From Nemophila menziesii (lineage: Eukaryota; Streptophyta; Magnoliopsida; Boraginales; Hydrophyllaceae): a stretch of 64,000 nucleotides of DNA. The translations under genes were made by a program, and so were the position numbers. This document shows positions 35,183-48,134 of the stretch, piece by piece. The stretch covers positions 10,585,441 to 10,649,440 of the forward strand of contig JARWIR010000016.1 of assembly GCA_029959085.1 (NCBI GenBank), given 5' to 3'. The stretch's first letter is position 1; every line of letters begins with the position of its first letter. The notes under the pieces were generated by a model. It searched no databases. It saw only the letters and a list, made by a program, of their open reading frames with translations, and was not told the DNA's origin.

Positions 35183-35750
35183 CAGGGCCGGTCCTGATGG
35201 AAAACAGAAGAAACCACTACTTAGGGCCACATAATTTTTACTTAAATTTAGGGCCCCCAAAATATAAACCCCAATTGTTTAATGTTGTTCAAGTCCTAAT
35301 CCTATTTTAATAAGGTTTACATCTATCATCAATATAACAGATTTAAAAAAGTTTTCTATTGTTAAAAAAAAAAGTCAAGCCACCAAATATAATAAAAGAA
35401 AGCAAAAGTGGGCTGCTACATAAACAAAATCTCACGCCTGTCGATTAAAGAAAAAAAAATTAGTTTGTTACTCATTTAATTTATAAATTGTATTTATATT
35501 ATATAATTATTTTACACAACTTATAAATTAATTGAAAAAAATATGCTAAAGAAATAGAATATTCAAATTAATCAGTGATTTTGTATTAAAAAATACAAAA
35601 ATAGTAGTATTTAAGTGATAAAAAAATTTATATTGTCCTTAGAAATTTAGTTAATTTTTATTATGTATTAAATTTAAAAAAAAAATTTATATGAAGGGGG
35701 CTCTATTTTAAATTTCGCTTAGGGCCTCTTAAATAACAGGACCGGCCCTG
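35183..35750. mobile_element. Non-autonomous hAT element, 568 bp
   Basis: It has perfect 14-bp terminal inverted repeats (CAGGGCCGGTCCTG at 35183-35196, complement at 35737-35750) and a perfect 8-bp target duplication. The CAGGGCCGG end is a usual plant hAT terminus. Subterminal TTAGGGCC motifs occur at both ends. The interior is AT-rich without a transposase. It inserted into the older Gypsy-type copy, so it is younger than that copy. Confidence 0.9.
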
Positions 35751-35758
35751 CCCATAGG
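35751..35758. repeat. 8-bp target duplication, right (hAT)
   Basis: CCCATAGG, identical to 35175-35182. Confidence 0.9.
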
Positions 35759-36244
35759 TCCTGCTGTTGGAAACAGTTGGGGGCATGAAATTCTTCATAA
35801 AACTCACACTAAACTCATCTTTTGCATTACCTATACATTAAAAACATTTTCAACCTTAATCTTTACTGCTATATTTATTGAAAACAACTAAACTACACAT
35901 AAAAAATTGCAGGTTGTCTTCTGAAAATCACTTTTGTATAAAGTAGTTTAAAGTTTGACGTATTACTTTGATTATCTCTTGATTATATAGCTTCCCCAAC
36001 AGCGAGTGAGGCTATGAACATCTACTATCCGAAACTTGTAACCTTTCTTAGCTTATATTTTGCTGAAACAACTCTTGTAACAGAAAATGGACTCATTAAG
36101 ACATTGTTTTAACACATTAAGACTAGAGAAATTGTAAGACAGTCATAAGTGGGGGGTCTGAGAGTGATAAACCAGAGAAATTGTCTTTTAACACATTAAG
36201 ACTAGAGAATAAATAAGATCTAAAAACAAAGAGGTTGATTAGTG

Positions 36245-36358
36245 TTATTTTATTTGCCTCTTTACCACTGTCGATCCTATTTCTCCCACTTTTCGGAGAA
36301 AGCACGCATATGCCTCATGACCACCTTTTTTGCAATTTATACACACAAATGTGGTTTT
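36245..36358 (-). pseudogene. Zinc-knuckle fragment of a retroelement
   Basis: The minus-strand frame KTTFVCINCKKGGHEAYACF has the spacing C-x2-C-x4-H-x4-C of a retroelement zinc knuckle and stays open to a TAA at 36245. Upstream sequence has stops. It is probably a LINE ORF1 or gag remnant. The short length limits certainty. Confidence 0.4.
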
Positions 36359-36359
36359 C

Positions 36360-37090
36360 TAGGTTGAGGTAAAAGACATAATCTTGGAATTGGAAGCTTT
36401 GTACAAATAGTTTTTGAAATATTTTGGTATCAAGAAGGATAATAACCAATTCTACTATTTTCAAATAGCATTCTTTGTATACTAAATAGAATTCAATCTG
36501 TATCGACCTCTAGTAAATTTGAAGATGATGATTTTGAAATCTTCAATTTCATTTCTAAGGAGTTGTTTTAGATCAAGATATCTTTTATGTTTTTGTTGAA
36601 AAAAACTTTTTCAAAAAGTTTAGTGCAAGTTTGAACATCTAGTAAATTTTGTTAAGTCTCTAGATAGACAACACATGAATGTCCCCACGATATAGACAAT
36701 ATTAAGACAGTTCAGGTGAGCATAAACTCATTGACAACAACCATATATGTAGCCATGATTTAATCTAGGTAAGAATATTCCGTCAAACCCTACATTACCC
36801 ATAAACAAAACATAATAATGCAGAAAGAAGTAAACCATATTTTGCATTCAAATGATCAAAAACAGTCAACACTTTTAAATCTGATACAAATAAAACCCTA
36901 ACAAACAAGTGAATCCAACAGAAGAAAAATAAATAGTCTCTGCTAAAAATATAATGTTCATCCCCATGGGTTTTTTTCCCTTGAAAGATACACTCCTCTA
37001 ACCACCGCCCCAAAGCAACTAACCAAACTGTTAAGTAACTTCATTCACTATAACAGTGAAACCTTTAACACCCTTTTAGCACACTAATCG
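36360..37090. other. No recognised feature
   Basis: AT-rich spacer downstream of the MGKKRKS gene. It may include that gene's 3' UTR. Confidence 0.3.
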
Positions 37091-37093
37091 ATT

Positions 37094-38558
37094 TCAATAA
37101 GAAGATTCATGATTTGGACTATCAGAATGCATATCCATGTTTGAATCATTGTTGTCCTTATTTTGGTTTTCATGATTTTTGGTCAAAACACTATTTGAAA
37201 AGTATCCTTCTTGAGAAATTTGGTAATTTTGAAGACTTCGACGAACAGGGCTTGAAAGAGCATTTGAAAAAACATAGTTTTTTGATGGCTGATCAAATGT
37301 GGGTCCCACAACTGACATACCAGAGGACCCTGAAGAAACCACGGGGACTGGATTTTGCACTGGTGGTTCCTCCCCAAAATAATCGAGCTCAGTCTACAAA
37401 AAGATTAATATATAAAACTTTATTAGACTTCTAAGAATAAGATTTTTTATATATACTCACAAGAATATTGATTGTGAAAGCTAGGTAAGAAAAAATGATA
37501 CCTGTAAATAGTTGACTACATCAGGAGTGGTTACTCTTGATCCTCCTTCTTGTTGCCTCAACATCCATTGATAAAGTTTGTCCTACAAAACAAAATAAAT
37601 TTAACAAATTTTAAGCTCACCTCAATATGACAATGAACTATAAAGTGTGTAACTCAAACAATACATGAATGGACTTAGAAACTCTTCCCACAATTTGACT
37701 TTCAAGATCTATGTGAATTAAGCTGTGACCTAATAACAATGAATACTTCATTCTCTACACTTCTATAAAAATGTTCTAAAAACAATTTTAGGAGCAGCAC
37801 CATATATATTCTTTTTTTTTTTTTTAAAAAAAACACTACAAAGGGATACTAGATCCAATTTTTTGCAGATATTAGTATTACGCAACTATTTTCACCTCAA
37901 ATCAATTAGCTCAAGATAGGTAAACCAAGTTAATAATTAAATACACACAACACACTTATATTTTATAAAAAATTCACTGTAAACCCGCAAGCCCATTGAA
38001 ACCCTGGGTAATTGTTATGAGCATAATTATTGTAAATTACTTTCCTTTTACATAACAATTAACCTAAACCCTTAGCTCCCTCGATTTGCGGGTTACTTAA
38101 ATCTTAATAAAAATTTGAATTTTGCCTTTGTGATATATAATTTGAGACATATAGATTATTCTTACAACATTAACAATGAAGTAAGTCTAGTTACATTCAA
38201 TTGAGGGTGTAAGGCCTTAAGCAAACACATATCTGTACTCATATTATATACCATATGCAAATAATTAAAATTGGGTTTAGGAAACAGTTCCAAGAGTTGC
38301 TAGTATCAACAAACCAATCCATATCTGGCCAATTCCACAAATTTCATATATACACCAGCAAAAAAGTTTATTTTTTTAAAATTGACCGTATATACATACC
38401 AGAGCGTGACGTTCACCGGCTTGAAAGGAAAGCTTTTGGTGATTCATGGACTGAGTGTAGAGCTGAGAAAGCGAGTTAGCAGTGCCGCAAAAAGTTGAAT
38501 ACATGCTCCGATCCACTTCATCTAGGCTTGTTGCCACTGATTTTCTTTTTTTCCCCAT
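37094..38558 (-). CDS. Conserved plant protein, MGKKRKS family, function unknown
   Basis: Three exons (38558-38400, 37582-37502, 37393-37094), all phase 0 with GT..AG introns, give 179 residues. The N-terminus MGKKRKSVATSLDEVDRSMY has a basic, possibly nuclear, start. The middle is helical: LSQLYTQSMNHQKLSFQAG, then DKLYQWMLRQQEGGSRVTT. The third exon has GEEPPVQNP, a Ser-rich linker, KNYVFSNALSSPVRRSLQNY (a conserved Ser-Pro/Arg motif that might be phosphorylated) and a polar tail ending DMHSDSPNHESSY. I remember homologues with the same start and end in other dicots. Their database names are inconsistent and I assign no function. Splicing keeps every hallmark in frame, so the gene looks intact. 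Confidence 0.85.
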
Positions 38559-38699
38559 TTTTTTTTTAATTGATTCTCTTTTCTTTTCCTTTTATCTTTT
38601 TAGGTATAGAAAAAGAAAAGTTGGAATACAGAACGATGGTTGTACTCTGAACTCTTTTATAACCACATGGTTGAAGTAGGTTGCATCTTTTGTATGGGT

Positions 38700-41070
38700 G
38701 TTTTTAGGGTGCGTTACGAGCTCGGGTTTGGATTACCGTGTTTTACAAACCCAAATAGTAAACATGATTTTAAAACTTTATTAAAAAGATAGTACACAAT
38801 TTTTTATCTCCAAAATATTCTTAATTTTAGAAAATCTAATTTTTCCAAATTAAATCTCTCCTCACCTAATACTTTTTTATTCAACACACGAGATAACAGT
38901 CACGTGCTCTAATAACTCGATTGACATATAGATTTTTAAGTCACAAACTATTTGAACATCAAGACTAGGGATAACATTACAATATGATCACTTAGATTCG
39001 TTTTTTATCTTCAAATACACTTGTCTGTCGGTCAAGTACGTACATGTTCTCTAATAAGCAATAGGAAATGTTATCCACTTATACCTAACCTACTAGCCCC
39101 TAAAGAATGTAGAACAACTAGAGTAGTGCCTTTGATATTATAATTACATGATCATACTCAATGTTATTGAGGTAATTGATACCTACTTTCTTTACTTTGC
39201 ACTATCTATAAGTATTTTCTTTAAGTGGTCACCTTAATATCATTTAGTATTTGACTTGAGTATTAAAGTACTATAAGGAGCCTTGCCTCAAAGGTTGTTA
39301 GAGCCCATGTTTTACATAAATGTTAATAGAAGAACAAGGTAAAAGAGTATATTCAATCAATCATATGGCACCTTTATGCATATATTAAAATAATTTATTT
39401 ATTTTTGCACTGCCATTTTGGTCGTTTGTGGGAAAGATAGAATCTCTTGAATCGACATATTGAAACTCAAAATATCCCAACTAGGTAAAGATCAAGGGAT
39501 GATGAATCACAATAGAACTGAGGCTTATCTTACTACCAAAACCATCACTAGAAAATTTCAACAACTAGTACTGATAAGAATTATTATATTACTTATGACG
39601 TCTAGATCCATATCTACATAACTTATCCAAGAGGTTGTTCAAGACACTTTGCATTTTCTTAATTGTCTTGGTATTTCAATATGAAATAGTTAAAACCATT
39701 ATTTCTTGTTGATGCCCGAGTACAACTTATTTTTTCTGGATTCAGGAAACACAAGTTGCAATCCCGATTTTGAAGTCGGTATTGCTCCTATGAGAAAGGA
39801 TCAAATTACTTGTCTAAAAGACGAGAAATACCCTATTATTTGGTGTCTAAAAAAAGGGGTTTTCATTCAACACACGTGATGTTGTGACAAATGTAGAAAC
39901 ACACCAGCCATAGATCGAGGCAGTAATATGCATGGTTGGCGTTATCAATGATCTATCACGGGTGAAACTGATTTCTCATTTATCTTGGTTATATTTACTA
40001 TGTGTGGGGAATTAATTTATTATGATTTTGGGCTATAAAATGAGTATTTGATGTGTCTTGAATTTGAGAGTTGTTTGCATACATTAACGTGTTTTTAGAC
40101 ATATTATTACACAATTTGATTATGTGATGTTAGGGAGGATGGGGCATGAATATGGAGACATTGGTCTAGAGAATCCCACCTAAGGAGTCCCTCAAAACAG
40201 CTTAGGACAAAGTCATTTCAAAATAAAAAGTTAAAAAAAGAAAGGAGATTATTGCAATAGGTAGCTTGCCTACCACCTTAGTTAGCAAGAGGCTAGCAAG
40301 CAAAGCAAATTGGTTCACGAATCGGTGAAGTCAATATATGGTTATCAGAAGTTAGTCGAGCAATTACCCACGTTGTTAGTGAAAGATAAAGCCAAAAGTT
40401 CAAGTAGCCGGAAGCTACCAAGTTTTTAGTTTAATCAACGGGCACTTTATTTGAAGATTTAAAGTTAAGATTGAGTGTTTATATAGTATTTGAGCGATTC
40501 ATGGTTTGCTTGAGTGTAGTTCCTTTTTAGGTTTTGACAACAATTTGGGAAGCATAGACTACAAGAACCGATAGAGTCATAGATTTTGAAGAGAGTGAGC
40601 GTTAAACTTAATTTCTAAATTTGGGATGGTATATCCACATATAAAATCTATAAATTTCGCATTACCACAAACTATGTTAAATTTGTTTGCAATTGCAACA
40701 CATGATCAAGAACTAAGGACCACATGACCAAATTGACAAATTTTGTTATAATATGTGATGTGTATTTCATAAACATAGTATCTAAAGAGTCAATGTGGTT
40801 ACTTATGTTTTTGTCTTTTGTGGATGAAAATGCACAATAATGGTTGAATAACATACCACTTGGAGTTGTTACTACATGGACACAACTAAATACAGATTCT
40901 TAGAATATTTTGTCCTACAAAGAGGAATCGCCAGGACTAGTCAAGTGATATATGATTTTTAGATACATGCATATGAAACAACTTGGGTAGGTTAAAATAG
41001 ATTTAAGTATCTATTCAGGAAATGTAAGTGACGTAACATCGCTTAAAGGGAGAAACTAAACTTAGTTTTT
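38700..41070. other. Long AT-rich interval, no gene recognised
   Basis: About 2.4 kb with stops in all frames. I found no transposon ends, tRNA-like boxes or repeats that I could support. It includes upstream DNA of the MGKKRKS gene at its left end. Confidence 0.3.
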
Positions 41071-41073
41071 TTA

Positions 41074-41447
41074 GAGCGAAATCCGAAAATAGGCCATTAC
41101 TTATGGGATAAAAACAAAATTAGGTCATATATTTTAAATGTGTTTTCTGGACCATATGTTTTCAATAGTTGTCTTTTTTTGTCTATTTCACTGATTCTTT
41201 TAGATATTAAATAGATTTTAAAGGCAAGCTGGGTATTTCGAATAAACTATATTTTTCTCACAAACTTGAAACTTTATTTGTAAATACCTAAATTGACCTT
41301 AAAATCTATTAAATATCTAATGAAATCAGAGAAATAGCTCAAAAGGGAACAAATGAAAATGCATGACCCAAAAATGACATTTTTGAAATATGTGGCCTAT
41401 AAATGAATTTACCCTATAAGTAAAGGCCTGTTTTTGGGCTTTGATCT
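41074..41447. mobile_element. Foldback MITE, about 374 bp
   Basis: The two halves are inverted copies of each other. The left half has AAAATAGGCC, TACTTATGGG, ATTTCACTGATT and AGATATTAAATAGATTTTAA. The right half on the minus strand has AAAACAGGCC, TACTTATAGGG, ATTTCTCTGATT and AGATATTTAATAGATTTTAA, in the same order. Arms are about 180 bases with a short centre and no coding content. I could not identify a clean target duplication, so the superfamily is open. Confidence 0.65.
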
Positions 41448-41589
41448 ATTTTTATTTTTTAAACTCTCTACTGTAATTTTATGTACAACTAGGTGATTAT
41501 AAAATAATATTTTATGAGAAATGACTAATTAAAATCTTGTTAAAATGTGATTACATTGTACTTGCTTTTAATGTTGTTGATTCCTTAGG

Positions 41590-42502
41590 TGTGATAAAAT
41601 AATGCAGATAAAACACACACCTTGAGAGAGCGAATACTTTCTGCAAGTGTACGGATCGTTGACAAGTAATAAGATAAGTATAAGATTTATCGTCTCCACA
41701 TGGACTTATGTCGTTAATTTCAGACTTGTGTTTGTGTAAAGTGTAAAGGATTTAGATGTTAAAACTAAAGACAAATTTAAAATAGGTATTTGCTTAGTTT
41801 TTGAATTACATAACTATAATGCAAATATAAAATTAAACTACGGAAGAAAATAAATATGATATGAAGGAGAGATGAGAGATTAGCTCGAGTTTACTGGTAT
41901 TCTCTTATCCTACTAAATCGACAATTTCAATTATAAGGGTGAATTGGATCGTTATAACTAATGATGATGCCATTATCCTTCTAACTCTGGCCAGGGTAGC
42001 TTAGAAGGTTTCCTTATGATTACTAGAGTTATTGAGTAAAATTATTCGATGCAAAGTTAGGCGATATACACTTACCTCATGTGATTATTCAGCTAGGCAT
42101 GCCCATTGGGATCACTATCGCACACAAAACGTATATGAACCAGTTATGTTCCTAAACCCCCCCCCCCCCCCCCCCTCCCGCGCCAGGGTGACAGTTAACC
42201 ACTTAGGTCAATCTAAAAGTGAGAAATTTCTAGAATGCAATATTAAATAAATTTATATTTAGCAAACAATAATTCCCAATTCAATTAATATCAATTCCCA
42301 AATAGCATAAATATATCAAATAGTATTCAAGGTTAATACATTAATGCAAACTCAAGCAAGAAGGAATTTTAGTTCATAACTAAAGATATAAAATCATAGG
42401 ATAAAAGTATAAGAATCATGTTTAGGAGAAAAAAAATTAATACTAAATTATCCTAAGATCGATGGTGGAACGGTGGAGAAGTGGTGCTGGTGGGGCCTAG
42501 GG
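41590..42502 (-). mobile_element. Athila-like LTR fragment, host of a nested LTR
   Basis: It starts TGTGATAAAATAATG and contains TCTGCAAGTGTACGGATCGT and TCGTCTCCACA, matching equivalent blocks at 2275-2335 and 42545-42605. It is cut at 42502 by a related LTR. A homologous continuation after 43971 is possible but weak. Confidence 0.55.
42157..42175. repeat. Poly-C tract, 19 bases
   Basis: Nineteen consecutive C inside the LTR fragment, followed by TCCCGCGCC. Its length in the assembly is doubtful because such tracts are hard to sequence. Confidence 0.9.
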
Positions 42503-43970
42503 TGTGATAAAATAAGATATAAATAAAGTGCAAAAACACCCTAAAACTACACGGTTCTGCAAGTATACAGATCGTATGCAAGTTTTAGATAAAGATTCGT
42601 TCCGCAGAGACTACAAAGGTTAGGAGAATCTTATGCAAATACCTAGTGCAAATAAATTAAAGATAGAACAACTAAACGCAAATAAAAGTAAAGACAAATA
42701 GATTTTTGTTTGATTTTCGAATTAACTAAATTAAAACTAAGAAATTAAAGACAGTAAAATTAAATATGAAAGAGAAGTGATAAGAGAGGATATAGCTTAA
42801 ATTATTAGCATGTAATCCCCACTAGTTTTGCCGTTCTAAACATGTAAGGGTGAATTATGTAGTATTTCCCTAATCGGTCCCAATATGCTATCGGTAGTTT
42901 CAAATAGGATTTACCTGTGTCAATAAGGCTTCCTAAGCAAACTTTTCCTGTAATTGGTAAATAGTCAAAAAGACTAAACCATAGTGATTATCTAGCTAGG
43001 TTGGGTTGTCAGATCAAACCTAAAACTAAACGTTATGTGCTAAACATGTAAATAAACACCGTTGTCAATGGTATCCTAATTACTAGATGGTAATTCTAAT
43101 GGCTGCAGTCCACAAGAACACAGAATATAAATCCAAACACATAAACAGATAATAAAAACTATAATTCTATTTAAAACATTAAATTCCCAAATTAGATAGA
43201 TGTCAATCAAAACTAGGGTTCATACATATATGCTAAAACTTAAGCTAAAGAAAATTAGTTCATGCAAGAAAAGAAAGAAATTACAAAATTAAAGGTAGAA
43301 GAAGACATTGTTGATGACAGCTCCTTCCAGACTTCTCTCTTGTGTTCTAAGCTTCCTCTTGGTTTAAGGTTTCACCAAGGATGATTTAAGAGTGTTAAGA
43401 GGCTGTATTTATAGTGTATAGGTTGCCATAATTTGTTTCTTGGAGATAACTTCAAGTAATGGACTCCTGGCCCAACTCAAATTTGTAGGATAAACACTGC
43501 TGCGTGGTTTTGAGTGTATCTTCTTCGTTATTGGTCGGATTTTGCTCCATAAGATACCAAAAGAATCGCAACAGAATTATCTTGACCCTGTAGAAGGAAA
43601 TTACCAAAATCGGCCTATTTCTTAGGTAAAAATGCATATCTTTGGACGTGTATGCAGAATCCCTGATTTAGGCAGCTTTTCCTTTTCCATCTTTTTAGCT
43701 TTTATTTCCTTATCTCCAATTTCCATGCAAATCTCTTTCCATAAGTTGTTGTCTTTGACTTGGACTCTAATTAATCTCCATAATTATCTTTAAAGCTTCA
43801 CACTAAATAAACAATTAAACCCAATATGCTCTAAAAATAATAATTCTACAAATCAAGACCCAAAATAGGAAAGTGCACTAAATTAAGCTAAAATCAACCT
43901 ATAAACTAATAAATAAGCCTAAAATGATGTCTCATGAGTATATTTTATTATCACAAATGAGGAGACATCA
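42503..43970 (-). mobile_element. Solo LTR, Athila-like, about 1.47 kb
   Basis: On the minus strand it runs from TGATGTCTCC (43970) to ATTTTATCACA (42503), with TG..CA ends. No internal region or second LTR adjoins it, so it looks like a solo LTR left by recombination. It lies inside a related LTR (41590-42502). I could not confirm a 5-bp target duplication. Confidence 0.6.
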
Positions 43971-43974
43971 GGTG

Positions 43975-44425
43975 CAATATGGCTCCAACTTTTTCTCCAA
44001 GCTTTTCCCTCTTCTCAAATCGGGTCTCTTGACTTATAATTCTAAGAAATAATGATTAAGGACTAATCAAGACTAACAAAGGACTATCAAGGACACCTAT
44101 ATAATGTTAAAACATGTTATATATAGATTTCAAAACATTTTCTGGGTTATGGGCTATTTTTAAGTGACTTAATCCAACCCAAACACGTTTTCCTAAAGAA
44201 GTGGTTTGGTTTGACCCACAACAATCGTACCTTTAATAACTTCTTCAATTCAGCTCTAAATCACAAATCGTCAGTCCCCACACGTTCCCTCAAGGACTGT
44301 AATTTTATTTTATAGATCCAATTTGCATCACAAAATCCCTCAAAGACTGAAGAAAATTTGTTACAGTGCAATCCTAGATTAATAGTACCCCTTAAGTACT
44401 TCAAAAGGTTATGAAGTATAACCTA
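43975..44425. other. No recognised feature
   Basis: AT-rich DNA between the solo LTR and the decayed Copia element. It may continue the interrupted LTR. Confidence 0.3.
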
Positions 44426-44429
44426 GTGG

Positions 44430-47290
44430 TCACTACTTGGGTTGTGAGTATAGTGGTTGAGTCTACTCACGGCATAGGACATACCAGGCCGAGTGTAGTT
44501 CATCAAGAACATCACGCTCCCTATCATTTTATCATATTAATTTTGGGATACAACATCCCCATAGTTTTTAAACATATGAATACTAGAATCATGAGGATTT
44601 TTAACAAGCATTGCCTCAAAGGAGCCAAACTTTCAACATCCTTTCTACATAATGAGACTGGCTAAGAGAAATACCATTACTAACTCTAATAATTTTTACC
44701 CCAAGAATCACATCCGATTCTCATTTATAATATGAATAGAAGTACCAAAGATGAGCATGTCATCCACATAAATACAAATAATAACACAGTCTGAACCTAT
44801 TACTTTGGAATAAACATACGAGTCATTAGTTTTAGCAACAAAGCCATCTTTAATTAGGATACCATCTAGTTTTTCATACCATTTTGCATCGGTTCCTGTT
44901 TTAAACCATACAATGACTTTCTTAGCTTACAAAATTCATCCCCTTGACCCGAAACCATACACCCCTCAGGTTGCACCATTTATATCTCTTCATCTAGATC
45001 TCTATTCAGAAACACAATTTTAACATCCATCTGATGTAAAAGTAATTCGTGAATAACGGCCTGGGCTATAAGGTAATTAATTGTGACTTTCTTGGTCACG
45101 AGGGAGTAAGTATCAAAGTAATCTAAGCCTTCCTTTTGGGTGAATCCATTAATAACAATATTATCTTTCTTTTTCTATTGAACCATCTGGTCTCACCTTA
45201 TTCTTAAAAATTAACTTGTTATTAATAGGTTTGCTACCCCTAAGTAAGTCAGTTAATTCCCATGTATGGTTATTTTTAATAAACTCAAGTTCACTACTTA
45301 TGGCCTCTTTCCAAAACTAGAATCTACCAATATTAAGGTATCGTTATAAGTTTTTGGGTCTTTCCCCATGAGGAGCCAGGTGACAACCTCTTTGCTTATT
45401 AAGTCAATGTAAAAACCTTCAGTCATGAAGGCTGTGATAAAAACAGGTCTAAAGTTGGACTCGATCCTACGCCTCTTACTTTTCCTAGGTTCTTTCTCGG
45501 TAATACTACTAGGCTCCATAGAAGTGGAGGGGTCAGGGGAAGTATCACATATAGGCATATCAACATTAACATGTAAGCTATCAACAAGTATAGATGCACT
45601 AACATAATTCATATTTTTCAAAGGAAAGATGTTTTCAAAGAATACAGTATCTCTAGATTCACAAAATAGATTATCATCTAAGGACAAGAATCTATATGAA
45701 ACACTATTCTGAGCATATCCTATGAAAACTGAATTTATGATCTTTGGTTCGATGAAGACCTTTTTGAAATTAGGTATTCCAACTTTTGCCAAACACCCCC
45801 AAACTTTAAAAAAAAATTGGTGGGAAGTTTACCCACAACTCATAAGGGGTCTAGGCTAGGGATGTATGGGGCACCCTATTAAGAACATAACATGTCAACA
45901 AGACATCATCCCTTCACATGTTGATTGGTAGACCTGAACTAATTAATATAACGTTGCTAGTCTCTATAAGGTACCTATTCTTTCTTTCAGCTATGCCATT
46001 TTATTGGGGTACGTATGGGGCACCAAGTTCATGTATAATTCTGTTAGTTTCACAAAAATCTTTAGGGAAATTATAACTATATTTTCCGCCCTTATCAGAT
46101 CTAAGTCTTTGGATTTACAATCTAGTTGGTTTTCAACCTCGATCATATATTTTAAAAAAACCATGTTCCTCCTCATCTTTAGTTTTTAGGAGGTATACTT
46201 CCGTGAACGTAGAGTAGTTATCTCCAAACGTTATATAGTATAGATTTCCTCCTCTACTAGCGGTGTTTTTAAAATCAGCTAAGTTCTAATGCACTAGTTC
46301 TAGCAGTTTAATTTTTCTAGTTGGTCACAATTTTAAAAGGATTTTTCCCGAGTTTGGACTCTACACATATTTGATATTTTACAAAGTCATCAACATTGTG
46401 AAGGGGGTATTAGTCCAAGAGATTATAACCTTTTAATAGAAGAGACTTTTAAATGGCCTAATTTACCATTCCACATATCTAAAGATTCAATGATATAAGA
46501 AGAAGTAGAAGCATTCTCATTAAAGGTTACAGTATTCAAAACAAACAAACCACTATTTGAATACCCTTTCCTAACAAACTCATCATCCCCCCCCCCCAAA
46601 AAAGAACTAGTTTGAGTCCCAATTTATTAAGAAAAGCTCTGAAAACCAAGTTCCTACAGAGCGCGCGTGTCGAAAAAGAGAACATTGTCTAAGGAAACAT
46701 GTCCTTTCCTGAGAACCATAGCAGTTGACGAGTCGCCCAGGTACACACATTCACCGTTAGTTACTTCCTCAAACTTTTTGAGTAGGGATTTATTTACGCA
46801 AAAGTGTTGGGAAGCTCCAGTGTATAGGTGCCACTCGCTTTTGTTTCGCACAATGTACGCCTACCACGGCACTTATATCTTTGGTCTCGGTCAGATTAGT
46901 GGCATTTTTTGGACCAGGGCCTGCTCTATGCATACACAACAGTAGCAATCACCTTTCGGTTTCTGAATCTTACCAGTGGTTTTGAACCCTCTTCCTTGTT
47001 TGTTGGAATTTCCCCGCTTCTTGTTTCCACTAGCTTTGGATTTGTTCGAGCCTTGTTTTTCTCCCTTTCCTTTGAACCTATCTTTTTTTCCTTGACCAAA
47101 ACTTTTGATGAGGCTGGCCTTTGAGGAATGAGAAGGGAAAGAAACAGACTTCTACTTGAGTTGATTTGCTTCTTTGACTTGCATGTGGCTGATGAGTTCT
47201 TGGAGTGTCAATTCCTTATTTTTGTGTTTGAGATGGTTACGGTTTTCGCTCCAACATGGGGGAATCTTTCAAGAAAAATATTGGCTTGAA
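44430..47290 (-). pseudogene. Decayed Copia retrotransposon, gag to reverse transcriptase
   Basis: Read from right to left on the minus strand, the usual Copia order is visible. A gag end near 47250-47150 has HKNKELTLQELISHMQVKEA, followed by a basic Lys/Gly-rich stretch. The protease is at 46851-46654 (WHLYTGASQHFCVN, where the catalytic Asp of DTGA is now Tyr). Integrase pieces lie at 46176-45991. The integrase C-terminus is at 45792-45298, with INSVFIGYAQNSVSYRF and CESRDTVFFENIFP. Reverse transcriptase is near 44820-44700, with YVDDMLIFGTS. Frameshifts and stops occur throughout. No LTRs were found. It is a different Copia lineage from the young element at 52-58 kb. Confidence 0.8.
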
Positions 47291-47336
47291 AAACTTCCAC
47301 ATATTTATGCCTTCGGTGATTACCTCTATGCATAGG

Positions 47337-48125
47337 TGATGTCTCTATTATTTGGATAGGTTAGTCTATGCGCGAGACATTATTTTTGGAGTTTATTAAG
47401 CCTAAGTGAGTTTTTTCCCTAGTATTTTACACATTGCACTATTCTATCTTGTTTTGAACAAATTATTGTTTATAGAGATTTTGTGCCTTAATTGTGTGTT
47501 GAGTGTTTAGAATTTTTGGGTACATGGTTGACACAAGATGCCAAAATGATGAGGATAAGCCAAAAAGTCAAGATAAACCCCAAGCCAAGGTGTAATTGGA
47601 GCTAAAAGTAAAGTTGGGAAGTTAGAGTGTTTACTGGAAAAATCTTAACGTCATATTGTTTTGGTCACCACGTATTATTGGTAATAGCTTTGAACCAGAT
47701 TCTTCATGTGAGAGGTGGTGGAAGTCAATTCGGAGTTGAGAGGAAGAAGTTATGTCATTTGCTTCCATTGTGACTCGAACCTGGACAATACTACCTAAAA
47801 CGTGTTAAGCCATTAGTAACTCACCTAAGTGATCCCATTTGACCTCGAAATGTTTTTAGGTCATTATATAAGCCTCCTAATTCATTATCCATTAGAATAC
47901 ATCAAATATTTTCAGAAGATGGAGGAGCAAAACGTTCTGGAGAAGGAGAGAAGAAGAGGAGGGGGGTTTTCACCTAATTCTACCATTCTCAACCATTCAA
48001 TATCCAATTCATGTTGTTCTTTATATTTAATTTATTTTGTTCTATCTTTTAAATATGATTTTGGTATTAGTTTTCTATAATTACAGTTTATTAGTATGAA
48101 CTAAACCTCCTATGCTTGAGGCTTG
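47337..48125 (+). mobile_element. Athila-like LTR fragment
   Basis: It starts TGATGTCTC and follows the LTR at 61542 through GGAGTTTATTAAGCCTAAGT, a GACTCGAACCT/GGTTCGAGTC pol III-like box (47768-47780) and CCTATGCTTGAGG, where it stops at about 48125. The primer binding site and internal part are missing. Confidence 0.6.
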
Positions 48126-48134
48126 CAATGGGCG

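Larger units (their letters stand above)
34380..36110 (-). mobile_element. Second copy of the Gypsy-type internal region, interrupted
   Basis: Positions 34425-34527 match 26-128, and 35945-36040 match 867-960, in the same orientation and order. The intervening part carries short palindromes as in the first copy. A hAT element at 35183-35750 splits it. It has no coding frame. No LTR was found next to it. Confidence 0.55.

Noticed and set aside
37114..37434. 106-codon plus-strand frame
   Set aside because: It is antisense to exon 3 of the MGKKRKS gene, whose splicing and conserved motifs are convincing.
44411..44665. 84-codon plus-strand frame
   Set aside because: No domain is seen. Most of it lies in the boundary of the decayed minus-strand Copia element.
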